Shown here piece after piece: positions 48,128 to 57,109 of a stretch of DNA of 60,755 bases. The notes under the pieces were generated by a model. The model searched no databases and was not told the DNA's origin. It was given only the letters and a program-made list of their open reading frames with translations. Numbering within the stretch: position 1 is the stretch's first letter; each line of letters starts with the position of its first letter. This DNA is from a bacterium (GTDB taxonomy: Bacteria > Chloroflexota > Dormibacteria > Aeolococcales > Aeolococcaceae). The position numbers were made by a program, and so were the translations under genes. Where the stretch lies: positions 1 to 60,755 of the forward strand of contig JACWAJ010000065.1 in the NCBI GenBank assembly GCA_014874355.1. The letters run 5' to 3'.

Positions 48128-50143
48128 GTGCGTTTCGTTCAGGTCGTGCCCGACGTTCGATCGGTGCTGCCGAGCGACACCTTCTCCTACACGGTTCCTG
48201 CGGAGTACGTGGAGCGTGCCGTCATTGGGGCGAGGGTGGAAGTCCCCTTCGGAGCGAGGAACGTCACCGGGGTTATCGTCGGCACCAACGACGACGTGAC
48301 GCGTTCCGATGCCAAGCCGGTCATCTCGGTCTTCGACGAGCCTCCGTTGCTGGAACCGTACCGGGTCGAACTGGCTCGGTTCATTGCGATGCGCTATTGC
48401 GCTCCGCTGGGCGAGGTTGTCAAGGCCATGGTCCCGCGAGGTGTGCGTGCGGCCCGGCCGGGTGGGCGCAAGCGCCAACCGCGGACGGTATCCCGAGCGG
48501 TCGATGCAACGCGTGCGACTACCGATGACCGCGAGTTGCCGCCGCGTCTGACACCGGCTCAATCGGTCGCGGTGCAACCGCTTCTCGCCGCCATTGCCGA
48601 CCACGCCTATCGTGGCGTTCTGCTCCACGGGGTAACCGGGTCGGGTAAGACCGAGGTCTACCTGACAGCCATCGCGGCGGTACTGGAAGCCCGGCGCCAG
48701 GCGATCGTCATGGTTCCCGAGATTGCGCTCACACCGCAGACGATCCACCGGTTTGCGGCGCGCTTTCCAGGGCGCATCGCCGTCATGCACTCGGCCTTGA
48801 CCGACTCGGCGCGAGCCTTGGCGTGGCGGCGCATTCGGAATGGCGATCTCGATATCGTAATCGGTTCGCGCAGTGCCATCTTTGCGCCGCTGCCACGGCT
48901 GGGGCTGATCGTGGTCGACGAGGAGGACGCCCATGCCTACAAACAGGACCGGGTGCCTCGATACCAGGTGGTGGACGTGGCGCTGGAGCTCGGTCGCCTG
49001 TGCCAGGTCCCCGTCGTCCTTGGCAGTGCCACGCCGCGGATAGAAACCTTCTTTGCGGCGCATACCGGGCGGCTCGAACTGGCAACCCTGCCAGAGCGTG
49101 TCAGCGGCCGGGCGCTGCCTCCAATCGAGGTCGTCGACCTGCGCGAGGAACTGCGTGCCGGTAACTTCACCCCGCTGTCGCAGACGCTCGACGCTGCGCT
49201 GCGTGAGTGTCACGCCGCCGGCGGCCAGTCGATCCTCTTTCTCAATCGGCGTGGGACGGCAACTGTCATCATGTGCCGGAGTTGTGGCGAGACACTCCAA
49301 TGCGATGCGTGCTCGGTTTCCATGGTCTATCACGCCGCGCGTAGGCGGTGTGACTGCCACTACTGTGGGGCGACGCGAGCTCTGCCCGAGAAATGTCCGG
49401 CATGCGGTTCCAAGGCGATCCGTCAGTTGGGCACGGGCACAGAAAGGCTCGAGTCCGAAATGCGTGAACGCTTTCCAACGCTGCGGCTACTGCGGATGGA
49501 TCGTGACACCACGGCTTCACGCGATGCCCATTTCACAATTTACGATGCCTTTCGCAATGGTGAAGCGGACTGCCTCATAGGCACGCAGATGGTGGCCAAG
49601 GGCTGGGATCTTGGCAATGTTCGTCTGGTGGGCATCGTCAACGCCGACACGGCGCTGCACTTCCCCGACTACCGCAGCGGTGAGGTGACGTTCTCATTGC
49701 TCACGCAGGTGGCAGGGCGGACGGGTCGTGGTTACGAGCTGGCGCGGGTCGTCTTACAGACCTATAGCCCCGGGCACTACTCGGTGCGCCATGCGATCAC
49801 CCACGACTATCTGGGCTTTGCACATGAGGAGATCCGCCTGCGCAAAGCTCTGGGGTTTCCTCCGTACTCGAGGCTGGTCACATGCACCTTCAGTCACAAG
49901 GACGATGCTGTGTGTGAGGCTGAAGCCCGCGAATTGGTGCGAAAACTCTCTGATACACTCGATATTGGTGTCGGGCTCGTCGTTCTCGGTCCGACTCCGG
50001 CCTTGCTTCACCGCCTCCGCGGGGATTACCGCTGGCAGTTCACGGTGAGGGGGATCCACATAGAGACGGCGTTTCCCCATCTTCCCAGCGGCAGGGGACG
50101 CGGCGGCGGATCCTGGAGCATCGACGTCGACCCCACACCATGA
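48128..50143 (+). CDS. priA: Primosomal protein N' (PriA-type)
   Basis: LLHGVTGSGKTEVYL, VPEIALTPQ, Zn-binding Cys cluster CRSCGETLQCDAC...CHYCG...CPACG. Confidence 0.95.
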   Translation: MRFVQVVPDVRSVLPSDTFSYTVPAEYVERAVIGARVEVPFGARNVTGVIVGTNDDVTRSDAKPVISVFDEPPLLEPYRVELARFIAMRYCAPLGEVVKAMVPRGVRAARPGGRKRQPRTVSRAVDATRATTDDRELPPRLTPAQSVAVQPLLAAIADHAYRGVLLHGVTGSGKTEVYLTAIAAVLEARRQAIVMVPEIALTPQTIHRFAARFPGRIAVMHSALTDSARALAWRRIRNGDLDIVIGSRSAIFAPLPRLGLIVVDEEDAHAYKQDRVPRYQVVDVALELGRLCQVPVVLGSATPRIETFFAAHTGRLELATLPERVSGRALPPIEVVDLREELRAGNFTPLSQTLDAALRECHAAGGQSILFLNRRGTATVIMCRSCGETLQCDACSVSMVYHAARRRCDCHYCGATRALPEKCPACGSKAIRQLGTGTERLESEMRERFPTLRLLRMDRDTTASRDAHFTIYDAFRNGEADCLIGTQMVAKGWDLGNVRLVGIVNADTALHFPDYRSGEVTFSLLTQVAGRTGRGYELARVVLQTYSPGHYSVRHAITHDYLGFAHEEIRLRKALGFPPYSRLVTCTFSHKDDAVCEAEARELVRKLSDTLDIGVGLVVLGPTPALLHRLRGDYRWQFTVRGIHIETAFPHLPSGRGRGGGSWSIDVDPTP

Positions 50144-50664
50144 GGAGCAGTTCCGTGGCCGTCCTTCCCGTTGTCGTTGTCGCCGACAACAACCCCGTTC
50201 TGACCACCAAGGCGTCGCACGTTCCTAAAGTCGACGGTCAGATACGCCGTCTCATGGAGGACATGATCGAGACCATGCGCGCCAACCATGGTGTCGGCCT
50301 TGCCGCACCGCAGATTGGTATCAGCCTTCGGGTGATCGTTCTCGAGGTGGACGGGCGTGTTCATCAACTGGCCAACCCCGAGTTGGTTCGCTGCCAGGGA
50401 GAGCAGATCGGTTACGAAGGCTGCCTCTCGGTTCCGGGTCTCGTCGGCGAGGTGGCGCGTTGTGAGCGTGTCGTTGCCAAGGGTCTGAATCGCAATGGCA
50501 AGGAGATCCGGGTCAAGGGCGACGATTTGCTGGCGCGGGCGATCCAGCACGAAATCGACCATCTCGACGGGGTTCTGTTCACCACCAAGGTGACTCCGGG
50601 GACACTTCGAGAGGCATCTCTAGACGAGGTAGCTGATGACGTCGCCGGCGAGGTGACGATCTGA
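50140..50664 (+). CDS. def: Peptide deformylase
   Basis: GVGLAAPQIG, EGCLSVPG, QHEIDHLDG. Confidence 0.96.
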   Translation: MRSSSVAVLPVVVVADNNPVLTTKASHVPKVDGQIRRLMEDMIETMRANHGVGLAAPQIGISLRVIVLEVDGRVHQLANPELVRCQGEQIGYEGCLSVPGLVGEVARCERVVAKGLNRNGKEIRVKGDDLLARAIQHEIDHLDGVLFTTKVTPGTLREASLDEVADDVAGEVTI

Positions 50665-50669
50665 CCCGT

Positions 50670-51578
50670 TTGCGCGCCGTCTTTGCGGGGACGGCCGAAT
50701 TCTCCGTTCCATCATTGCGGGTGACTGCAGACCGCTGTGACGTTGTCGCCGTCGTCACCCAGCCCGATCGTCTCGGTAGTCGCGGGCGCCCGGCTCCGCG
50801 CCCGGTTGCTGACTGCGCCAGGGACTTGGGCCTGCCGGTGCTCCATCTGGCAAGGGTTCGCGACGCTACGGCCATCGCTGAGATCCTGGCCTACGCCGCC
50901 GATGTGCTGGTGGTAGCCGCTTACGGGCAGATCCTTCCAGTCGAACTTATGCAAGGCCATCGTCTAGGTGGCGTGAACGTCCATGCCTCGCTGCTGCCGC
51001 GCTGGCGTGGAGCGGCACCAATTGCGGCAGCCATTCTTCACGGCGATGTCGAGACAGGGGTTTCGATCATGCGCATCGAGGAGGGGCTCGACACCGGGGC
51101 GGTCTATGCGACGCGGGCGATTCCCATCCCGGAACGGGCTACGACACTGCAGTTGGGTGCCGAACTCGCCAGCCTCGGCTCCACGCTACTGGGTGAGATT
51201 CTGGATGAACTGGCCAAGGGTGATCTCGTGCATCCAGAGGTTCAGGATGACACGCAGGCCACCTATGCGCCGCGGCTTGGGCGCGATGACGGTCGGGTTG
51301 ACTGGCGGCAGTGCACAGCATCGGATGTGGACCGTATGGTTCGAGCACTCAACCCCTGGCCCGGTGTCACGGCGCTCCTTGCGGCGCGTGAGGTGCGGAT
51401 CTGTGCCGGCGAGGTGTTGGGGGGTGCCAAGAGTCCCGAGAGTCCCGGTGCCATCCTGCTCAAGGGTCACGATTGCGTCGATGTGGCCACGGCTTCCGGG
51501 GTCTTTCGGATCAGCGAAGTTCAGCCACCGGGCGCCCGGCGCATGACTGCCGCCGCCTACCTGCGCGGTCTGCGTTAG
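50670..51578 (+). CDS. fmt: Methionyl-tRNA formyltransferase
   Basis: VFAGTAEFSVPSLR, VNVHASLLPRWRGAAPI, ETGVSIMRIEEGLDTGAV. Confidence 0.96.
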   Translation: MRAVFAGTAEFSVPSLRVTADRCDVVAVVTQPDRLGSRGRPAPRPVADCARDLGLPVLHLARVRDATAIAEILAYAADVLVVAAYGQILPVELMQGHRLGGVNVHASLLPRWRGAAPIAAAILHGDVETGVSIMRIEEGLDTGAVYATRAIPIPERATTLQLGAELASLGSTLLGEILDELAKGDLVHPEVQDDTQATYAPRLGRDDGRVDWRQCTASDVDRMVRALNPWPGVTALLAAREVRICAGEVLGGAKSPESPGAILLKGHDCVDVATASGVFRISEVQPPGARRMTAAAYLRGLR

Positions 51579-52000
51579 ACGGGTTGGCGCGGGGGGATCT
51601 GGAACTCCAGGCGCGACCAGGGGTTGATGACGATGACGACCTCGTCGTCAACGTTATCGAGTAGTGCCGCGCCATTGACCTGAAGGACCGACAGCTGCTG
51701 CCAATCGGGGTTGCGCAGCAATGCTTCGCGCATGATGTCCGGTCGCGTGAAGACCGGCAACATGACCTTCTCGACGCCGCTGGGGTCGTCGATGGTGAAG
51801 TGGAGCAGATCAGATTCGCTGCCGTGACCGGCTACCGAGGTGTCACCCGCGGGATGCCCGAGAGCGTAGATGTCGGTCTTGCCGAATTGATCCTTAACCG
51901 TGGCTGTGGCATCGGCCTGGTCGCCACGGAGTGCAATGAGGACTTCGAGGGGCTGCATGGATGGTGAAACCTCCTGGGCGGACAGAACGTAGACCGGCAT
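51575..52000 (-). CDS. SseB-like domain hypothetical protein
   Basis: MLPVFTRPDIMREAL...VNGAALLDNV...VVIVINPWSRLEFQIPP resembles SseB N-terminal domain. Confidence 0.6.
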   Translation of the reverse strand: MPVYVLSAQEVSPSMQPLEVLIALRGDQADATATVKDQFGKTDIYALGHPAGDTSVAGHGSESDLLHFTIDDPSGVEKVMLPVFTRPDIMREALLRNPDWQQLSVLQVNGAALLDNVDDEVVIVINPWSRLEFQIPPRQPV

Positions 52001-52079
52001 AGTGCAGCATAGTGAAAGAGGATCCACTTAGGATCTGTTTGGGCGCGCTTAAAGTGCCCGACACTGCTATACAGGACGG

Positions 52080-52562
52080 GTGGACACATCCAAGAAGAGA
52101 TCGAAGCCCGACGACGGAACCCTGGCGCGCAACCGTCAGGCGTTCCACGAGTACTCGATTCTTGAGACATTCGAGGCGGGTATTGAACTGGTGGGTACCG
52201 AGGTCAAAGCCCTGCGTGCTGGGCGCGGTCATCTTCGCGAGGGCTACGTGCGGGTCGAAAACGGCCAGGCTTGGCTGGTCCAGGTCAACATTGCCGAGTA
52301 TTCGGCGGGAAATCGTGCCAACCATGAACCGCAGCGCCGGCGGCGGTTGCTACTCCATAGTCGCGAGATAGAGTACCTCGACGCGAAGGTTCGTCAGGAT
52401 GGGCTGACACTGGTCCCTCTAAGGCTATATTTCAATCACAATCGCGTCAAACTGGAGTTGGCTGTGGCTCGAGGCAAGAAGCTCTGGGACAAGCGTCAGG
52501 CTCTGGCTCAGCGTGAGGCCCAGCGTGACGCTGAGCGCGCCATGCGGGCGCAGCGGCGATGA
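52080..52562 (+). CDS. smpB: SsrA-binding protein
   Basis: ARNRQAFHEYSILETFEAGIELVGTEVKALRAGR, LARGKKLWDKRQ. Confidence 0.97.
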   Translation: MDTSKKRSKPDDGTLARNRQAFHEYSILETFEAGIELVGTEVKALRAGRGHLREGYVRVENGQAWLVQVNIAEYSAGNRANHEPQRRRRLLLHSREIEYLDAKVRQDGLTLVPLRLYFNHNRVKLELAVARGKKLWDKRQALAQREAQRDAERAMRAQRR

Positions 52563-53203
52563 ACGGTGCTGTCGAGATACCGCAGAACGCCTTGGCCTTG
52601 AAGCAGCGGCGATCCTACGGGGCAACAGTGCCGTGGCGTCAGGTGCTGGCTCTCACTTGCGCGAGTACACGGTGCCGACCCACGGCCTCTATCCTCATCA
52701 ATGGAATTGGGACTCGGCCATCTGCGCCATTGGGTGGTTCCAGCTCGATGTCGATCGTGCCTGGCGAGAACTCGAAAGCCTGCTGGCGGCACAGGACGGC
52801 GATGGCATGGTGGCGCACATCGCTTTCAATCCGACACGGCAACCTCATACCAGCCGGGCCCTGAGTGGTGGGGTGAGCGGTGTGGCGCCGACTTGCGCAA
52901 GATCTCTCCTGCATCACCCCGCCGCCCGTGGCCGCCAGCGCGCTCTTGCGGCTTCTCGATGCTGGTGGAGATGTCGAGCGTGCCCGGCCGCTGCTAGTCC
53001 TCTTGCAGCGTTGGCACGACTGGTTTCTGTCGGTGCGCGATCCCGAGCACCGCGATGAACCGGTGATCGTCCACCCCTGGGAAACGGGCCGTGACAATGC
53101 GGTGGAGTGGGATGCGGCACTGGACAGGGCGCCTGAAGCTAGCGGCGAGTTCAAACGCGTCGACACCGCATTCGTCAACGCCGCGCAGCGTCCGACTCCT
53201 TAG
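52559..53203 (+). pseudogene. Frameshifted, C-terminally truncated MGH1-like six-hairpin glycosidase
   Basis: Homologous stretches in successive frames: YTVPTHGLYPHQWNWDSAICAIGWFQLDVDRAWRELESLLAAQDGDGMVAHIAFNPT / PGPEWWG / PPPVAASALLRLLDAG...IVHPWETGRDNAVEWDAAL...VDTAFVNAAQRPT. Confidence 0.75.
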
Positions 53204-54347
53204 GGAGTATCTCGGAGGCGAGGTGGTCAATCGCTTCGCGGAGTGCGCGCAGTCCGTCGCCCGCGCGTGCCGAGATGCGGATCGCGCCGGTCCCGGCGGT
53301 CCTTTCGAGTTCCCACACGATGTCGTCAATATCGACACCGTCCACCAGGTCGCACTTGGACGCCACCAGCAGGATGGGCTGGTCGCATTCCATCTGTGTG
53401 AGCGTCTCAAGGACGGTGCTGAGTTGTTCGCAAGCATCAGGATGAGAAACGTCGACGATGACGGCAAGCAGATGTGCTTCGCGTACCTCTTCCAGTGTCG
53501 CTGCAAAGGCATCGACCAGTTCTGTCGGCAGCGCCTGGATGAAACCGACCGTGTCGGTGAGGATGACGGAGTGCCCCGACGGCAACTCAAGCCGCCGCGA
53601 CGTTGGATCCAGCGTTGCGAAGAGCAGGTTGTCGGCGAGGACGTGAGAGTGGGTCAGGGCGTTCAGCAATGTTGACTTGCCGGCGTTGGTGTAGCCGACT
53701 AGCGCCACCGATGCCATCGGCACACCAGTGCGGGCCTTGCGCCGGGTCGCGCGCGAGCGTTGCACTTGTACGACGCGGAGGCGAAGCTTCTTGAGCTTCT
53801 GGCGGATCAGCCGGCGGTCCACCTCGATCTGCGTCTCGCCGGGGCCGCCGCGGAGACCGACCCCGCCGCGCTGGCGTTCGAGGTGGGACCAGCCGCCGGC
53901 CAGGCGGGGGAGTAGGTGTTCGAGCTGGGCCATCTCGACCTGGAGCCGGCCTTCGGCGCTGGTGGCGCGGCGAGCGAATATGGCCAGGATGACCTCGGTG
54001 CGATCGAGGACATCCGTGCCCCAAGCTTCTTGGAGATTGCGCTGCTGGCGAGGCGTGAGTTCGTCATTGACGAGGACTCCGGGTGAGTCGAGTTCGGCAA
54101 TGCGTGTAGCCAGCCGATCGACCGCGCCGCGGCCGAACAAGGTTGCTGGGTGCGGCTCGCGCAGGCGCACCATGTCGCGTTCCAGAACTCGGGTCTGCAA
54201 TGTGCGGGCCAATTCCTCGAGCTCGTCGAGTTGGATCTCGGCCTGTTCACGGTCGGCCTGACTCTGGTACGTGCCTACGAGGATGACATCGTGGAGACTC
54301 TGTCCAATACCGGATGCTGCTCCAGAGAGGCCGTTGTGGGTCGGCAT
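53175..54347 (-). CDS. hflX: GTPase HflX
   Basis: LEELARTLQTRVLERD, GGPGETQIEVDRRLI, LVGYTNAGKSTLLNALT, DTVGFIQALPTELV. Confidence 0.96.
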   Translation of the reverse strand: MPTHNGLSGAASGIGQSLHDVILVGTYQSQADREQAEIQLDELEELARTLQTRVLERDMVRLREPHPATLFGRGAVDRLATRIAELDSPGVLVNDELTPRQQRNLQEAWGTDVLDRTEVILAIFARRATSAEGRLQVEMAQLEHLLPRLAGGWSHLERQRGGVGLRGGPGETQIEVDRRLIRQKLKKLRLRVVQVQRSRATRRKARTGVPMASVALVGYTNAGKSTLLNALTHSHVLADNLLFATLDPTSRRLELPSGHSVILTDTVGFIQALPTELVDAFAATLEEVREAHLLAVIVDVSHPDACEQLSTVLETLTQMECDQPILLVASKCDLVDGVDIDDIVWELERTAGTGAIRISARAGDGLRALREAIDHLASEILPKESDAARR

Positions 54348-54431
54348 GTCTCAAGCGTACCGCTGGAGTGTAACTCGGGTACGATGGGGGCATGGTCAGC
54401 TCCTAGGAGCACAGTCACCACGGACGATCAT

Positions 54432-54805
54432 GGGGGCGTATGGTTTCGACGGGGTCGTGGGTCACACGATGGCGAACCGAGCCCCGGGCTCGTAAAACCG
54501 GGAAAAATATAAGTGCGGATAGAACTGCACTTCCTATGGCTGCCTAACAGCACCTAGGAAATACGCCCAGGGCAATGCTCTGGCGTCGACCGCTCTCTCG
54601 ACTGCGGGGGGCGGAGCCGACGTTAATACCAGTGGTCTTGCCGCTCGGTGGCGCTTCAGCGCCGGGCGGGACATTCACTGAGGCTGGCCGGAGCGGAGCC
54701 TGGTCCCAGGGCGCCACGCCGGTGAGATCAATACCGGGACTACGTTCGTAGATGTCGTGCGGAACGCGGCTTCGGACCCGGGTTCGATACCCGGCGCCTC
54801 CACCA
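54432..54805 (+). ncRNA. ssrA: tmRNA
   Basis: GGGGGCG...CGCCTCCACCA acceptor, GGTTCGATACCC T-arm; tag reading frame GCG GAT AGA ACT GCA CTT CCT ATG GCT GCC TAA. Confidence 0.96.
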
Positions 54806-54870
54806 CCTGCCCGAAGATCCAAGTGTGGCAAGCCATAGTGTTCCAAGGATATCCATAGTATGCTGGGAGC

Positions 54871-55134
54871 ATGAAGATCATGAAGATACGACGATCGGGC
54901 AACAGCAACGTGGTGGCACTGCCGCACGATCTGGAGCAATTGGGCTACGCCCCAGGTGTCTCCGTCCTTGTCGATGCACTGCCTGATGGCGAACTTCGCA
55001 TCATCCCCGCGACACATCTCAGGGAACTAATCTGTGAGACAGGGAGACGTGTGATCGCCGAGAACCGGGAGGCACTGGACATCCTTGCGGAGCACGACCG
55101 TGGAGCCGGATCCGCTGTCGCTCAGGCCCAGTAG
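54871..55134 (+). CDS. AbrB/MazE-type antitoxin-like protein
   Basis: MKIRRSGNSNVVALPHDLEQLGYAPGVSVLVDALPDGELRI swapped-hairpin fold. Confidence 0.75.
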   Translation: MKIMKIRRSGNSNVVALPHDLEQLGYAPGVSVLVDALPDGELRIIPATHLRELICETGRRVIAENREALDILAEHDRGAGSAVAQAQ

Positions 55135-55396
55135 AGGGCGTTTTGTGGACAACGGGGGAGATGAAGGGACGGTCTACCTTGGGGTTGACGATGTCCTTGA
55201 TCTTTACGCTGGCATCCTGGGCTGCACCCATGAGGCGGCCGGCGATCGGCTTCGCAGCACTGAAGGTCTGGAGGGAACTCTGGCGCGGCCTCTCCACTAT
55301 GCGCACTACACCCAGGCCGATATGGCCATGTAGGCTGCGATCCTTGCCCACGGGATTGCTGAGGGCCAGCTCTTTGTCCCCCGCCGCCTGTTATAA
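55085..55396 (+). pseudogene. Doc-type (Fic family) toxin remnant lacking the active-site motif
   Basis: VYLGVDDVLDLYAGILGCTHEAAGDRLRSTEGLEGTLARPLHYAHYTQADMAM-TAG-AAILAHGIAEGQLFV then divergence. Confidence 0.75.
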
Positions 55397-55543
55397 GGAT
55401 GCCGCCAAGGACAAGGTGTCGAGCTACATGCGCAACAACATGTGGTCGAACTGGGCGGAGGCCCACAGCCAGGCGGGCATTCTGGAGGCGCTCGCCGCCG
55501 ATGCGGGCGGGAGTCGCGCGTTCGGCGCTTTCTCGGTCGTGCG

Positions 55544-55945
55544 GTGGTGGCGGGTGGAACGGTCACGGGGAACTGCCTCTATCCGAACAAGGCGTATGTG
55601 GTGGTTGTCACCGCGGCTACGGCTGCTTTCCTGACGGTGGGCGTCGTCAGCCCGGATACGGTCGGCATCGCGTCGGCTGCCGTGGGGCCGTGCACCGCTA
55701 CTGTGCACAACCCGGATGGCACCAGCCAGGACTTCACCACTCCGGCGGGGCAGGAGGATCGGTCTCTCACCCTGGGGGCGGTCAAACACAACCCGGCGCT
55801 GGGCAACGTTTTCGTCTTCTCGGCCACCGCGTTTGTCGAGACCGAGGATCCGGAGTCCGGCGCATTGCTCGATGCGGGGTGCCATGTCACCACCGCAAAC
55901 AGTCCGGCTACGCAAAGTGCCGCTGCTCCCGCCCAGCCTGCGTAG
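55544..55945 (+). CDS. Possible secreted hypothetical protein
   Basis: Hydrophobic signal-like AYVVVVTAATAAFLTVGVV then VGPCTATVHNPDGTSQDF...AGCHVTTANS, two Cys. Confidence 0.5.
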   Translation: MVAGGTVTGNCLYPNKAYVVVVTAATAAFLTVGVVSPDTVGIASAAVGPCTATVHNPDGTSQDFTTPAGQEDRSLTLGAVKHNPALGNVFVFSATAFVETEDPESGALLDAGCHVTTANSPATQSAAAPAQPA

Positions 55946-55991
55946 CGGAGATTTCGTCGGTGCTGCTCGATCTGCCTCCGTTGACGGCGGG

Positions 55992-56096
55992 TCATTTACT
56001 TGGGCCTCGTCCGTGGCCGCCGTGCATGCCGCGCATCATTAGAACCATCATCACCGGGCATGCCAAGCTGATGAGAACTGGCCACAGGGCTTGCAT
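55992..56096 (-). CDS. 34-aa Met/His-rich membrane micropeptide (not in ORF track)
   Basis: MQALWPVLISLACPVMMVLMMRGMHGGHGRGPSK*; strong AGGAGG RBS 8 nt upstream of ATG. Confidence 0.7.
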   Translation of the reverse strand: MQALWPVLISLACPVMMVLMMRGMHGGHGRGPSK

Positions 56097-56147
56097 TGTT
56101 GTCACCTCCTGAGGGGGAGACGTCGGTGTTTCCCCGCCCCGCACTAT

Positions 56148-56164
56148 ATACCCCCATGGGGTAT
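56148..56164. promoter_or_regulatory. CsoR-like operator ATACCCC-CAT-GGGGTAT
   Basis: Perfect 7+7 palindrome overlapping a minus-strand -10-like TATAGT, upstream of the micropeptide. Confidence 0.6.
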
Positions 56165-56218
56165 GTGTGTGGCCGGTTGTCGTTGGATGGGGATTGCACC
56201 CCGGACCGACCGCTGTGG

Positions 56219-56530
56219 TCAGGTCGGGTGGTTCGAGAGTTGGAGCAGAGCGTCGAAGTCATCGCTTGCCGATGCCTTGTTCCGCTTCTTCAAGCCGCAC
56301 CGAGTGCAGCGGTGGAGAATCGTGTATTCCCCGCCCTTGGTTTCGACCCCTACGGGTTCCATCTGCCCCTGGCAGGTTGCCTGACGATCGCCAGGATTCA
56401 CGTCGACATGTTTACTCCAGAGGCAATGGGAGCAGTGGTTGGTGTACCCGCTTCCCTTCACCTGGAGACCACACCGCTCGCATGTGAAGTCCTCTTTGGT
56501 CCGTTGGAATCGCTTTGTGTCGATGCTCAT
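56219..56530 (-). CDS. RNHCP domain zinc-ribbon protein
   Basis: KRFQRTKEDFTCERCGLQVKGSGYTNHCSHCLWSKHVDVNPGDR...RCTRCGLKKRNKA. Confidence 0.88.
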   Translation of the reverse strand: MSIDTKRFQRTKEDFTCERCGLQVKGSGYTNHCSHCLWSKHVDVNPGDRQATCQGQMEPVGVETKGGEYTILHRCTRCGLKKRNKASASDDFDALLQLSNHPT

Positions 56531-56593
56531 ACTCGACCGCCTTGCAGGGATGTCAGTGCGTTACCAATGGCCGGGTACCTTACTCTTAGCTGC

Positions 56594-57109
56594 ATGGTGG
56601 TAAGTCACGATCGTCCCGTCCGAACTCCACGCCGTCGTCGACATGGGTTCGGGCGCTTTTTCAAGCGCTGGACAGTTCCGGTCGTCGGGGCTGTGACCCC
56701 TGCGATGCTCATCGTCGTCAACATCGCCGCGTTCATCATTCATAACCTGCAGGCGTTTAGGCTCATCGTTGCCATCCTGGCCTTCATCAGCGGTCTGATG
56801 CTCAACTCCTGGATGGCGGTTCGCGCTCTCCAGTATCTTCACAAGCGCCATCCGGACAGCGGGCTGGCGGAAGAGAGCAATCAGGAGCTTGTGATAGTTG
56901 GGGGCATGGGGATCGTCATCCTCATCTCCGCGATCACAGCGTGGTTCTGCTACCAGGGGCTTGCCAGCGACCGGGAACTGCCCAACCCCTTGACCTTCAT
57001 CGTGGGGGTGGCTTCCATCGTCTTCCCGGTTGTCTTGCGTGCGCTCTTCACCCGTGCCATTGGCCCGACCAGTGTTGCCACAACTCCCGATCCGGCGCGC
57101 CTTGTTTGA
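56594..57109 (+). CDS. Multi-TM hypothetical membrane protein
   Basis: About four hydrophobic segments; ATG 56594 proposed within a longer frame. Confidence 0.6.
   Translation: MVVSHDRPVRTPRRRRHGFGRFFKRWTVPVVGAVTPAMLIVVNIAAFIIHNLQAFRLIVAILAFISGLMLNSWMAVRALQYLHKRHPDSGLAEESNQELVIVGGMGIVILISAITAWFCYQGLASDRELPNPLTFIVGVASIVFPVVLRALFTRAIGPTSVATTPDPARLV

Noticed and set aside
48035-49360. 441-aa minus-strand ORF antisense to priA
   Set aside because: High-GC shadow ORF; the plus strand encodes well-conserved PriA motifs and the antisense product has Arg/His/Gln-rich, motif-free composition.
55399-55634. ORF fragment KDAAKDKVSSYMRNNMWSNWAEAHSQAGILEALAADAGG after the Doc remnant
   Set aside because: Looks protein-like but could not be assigned to a family and has no clear start; left unannotated.
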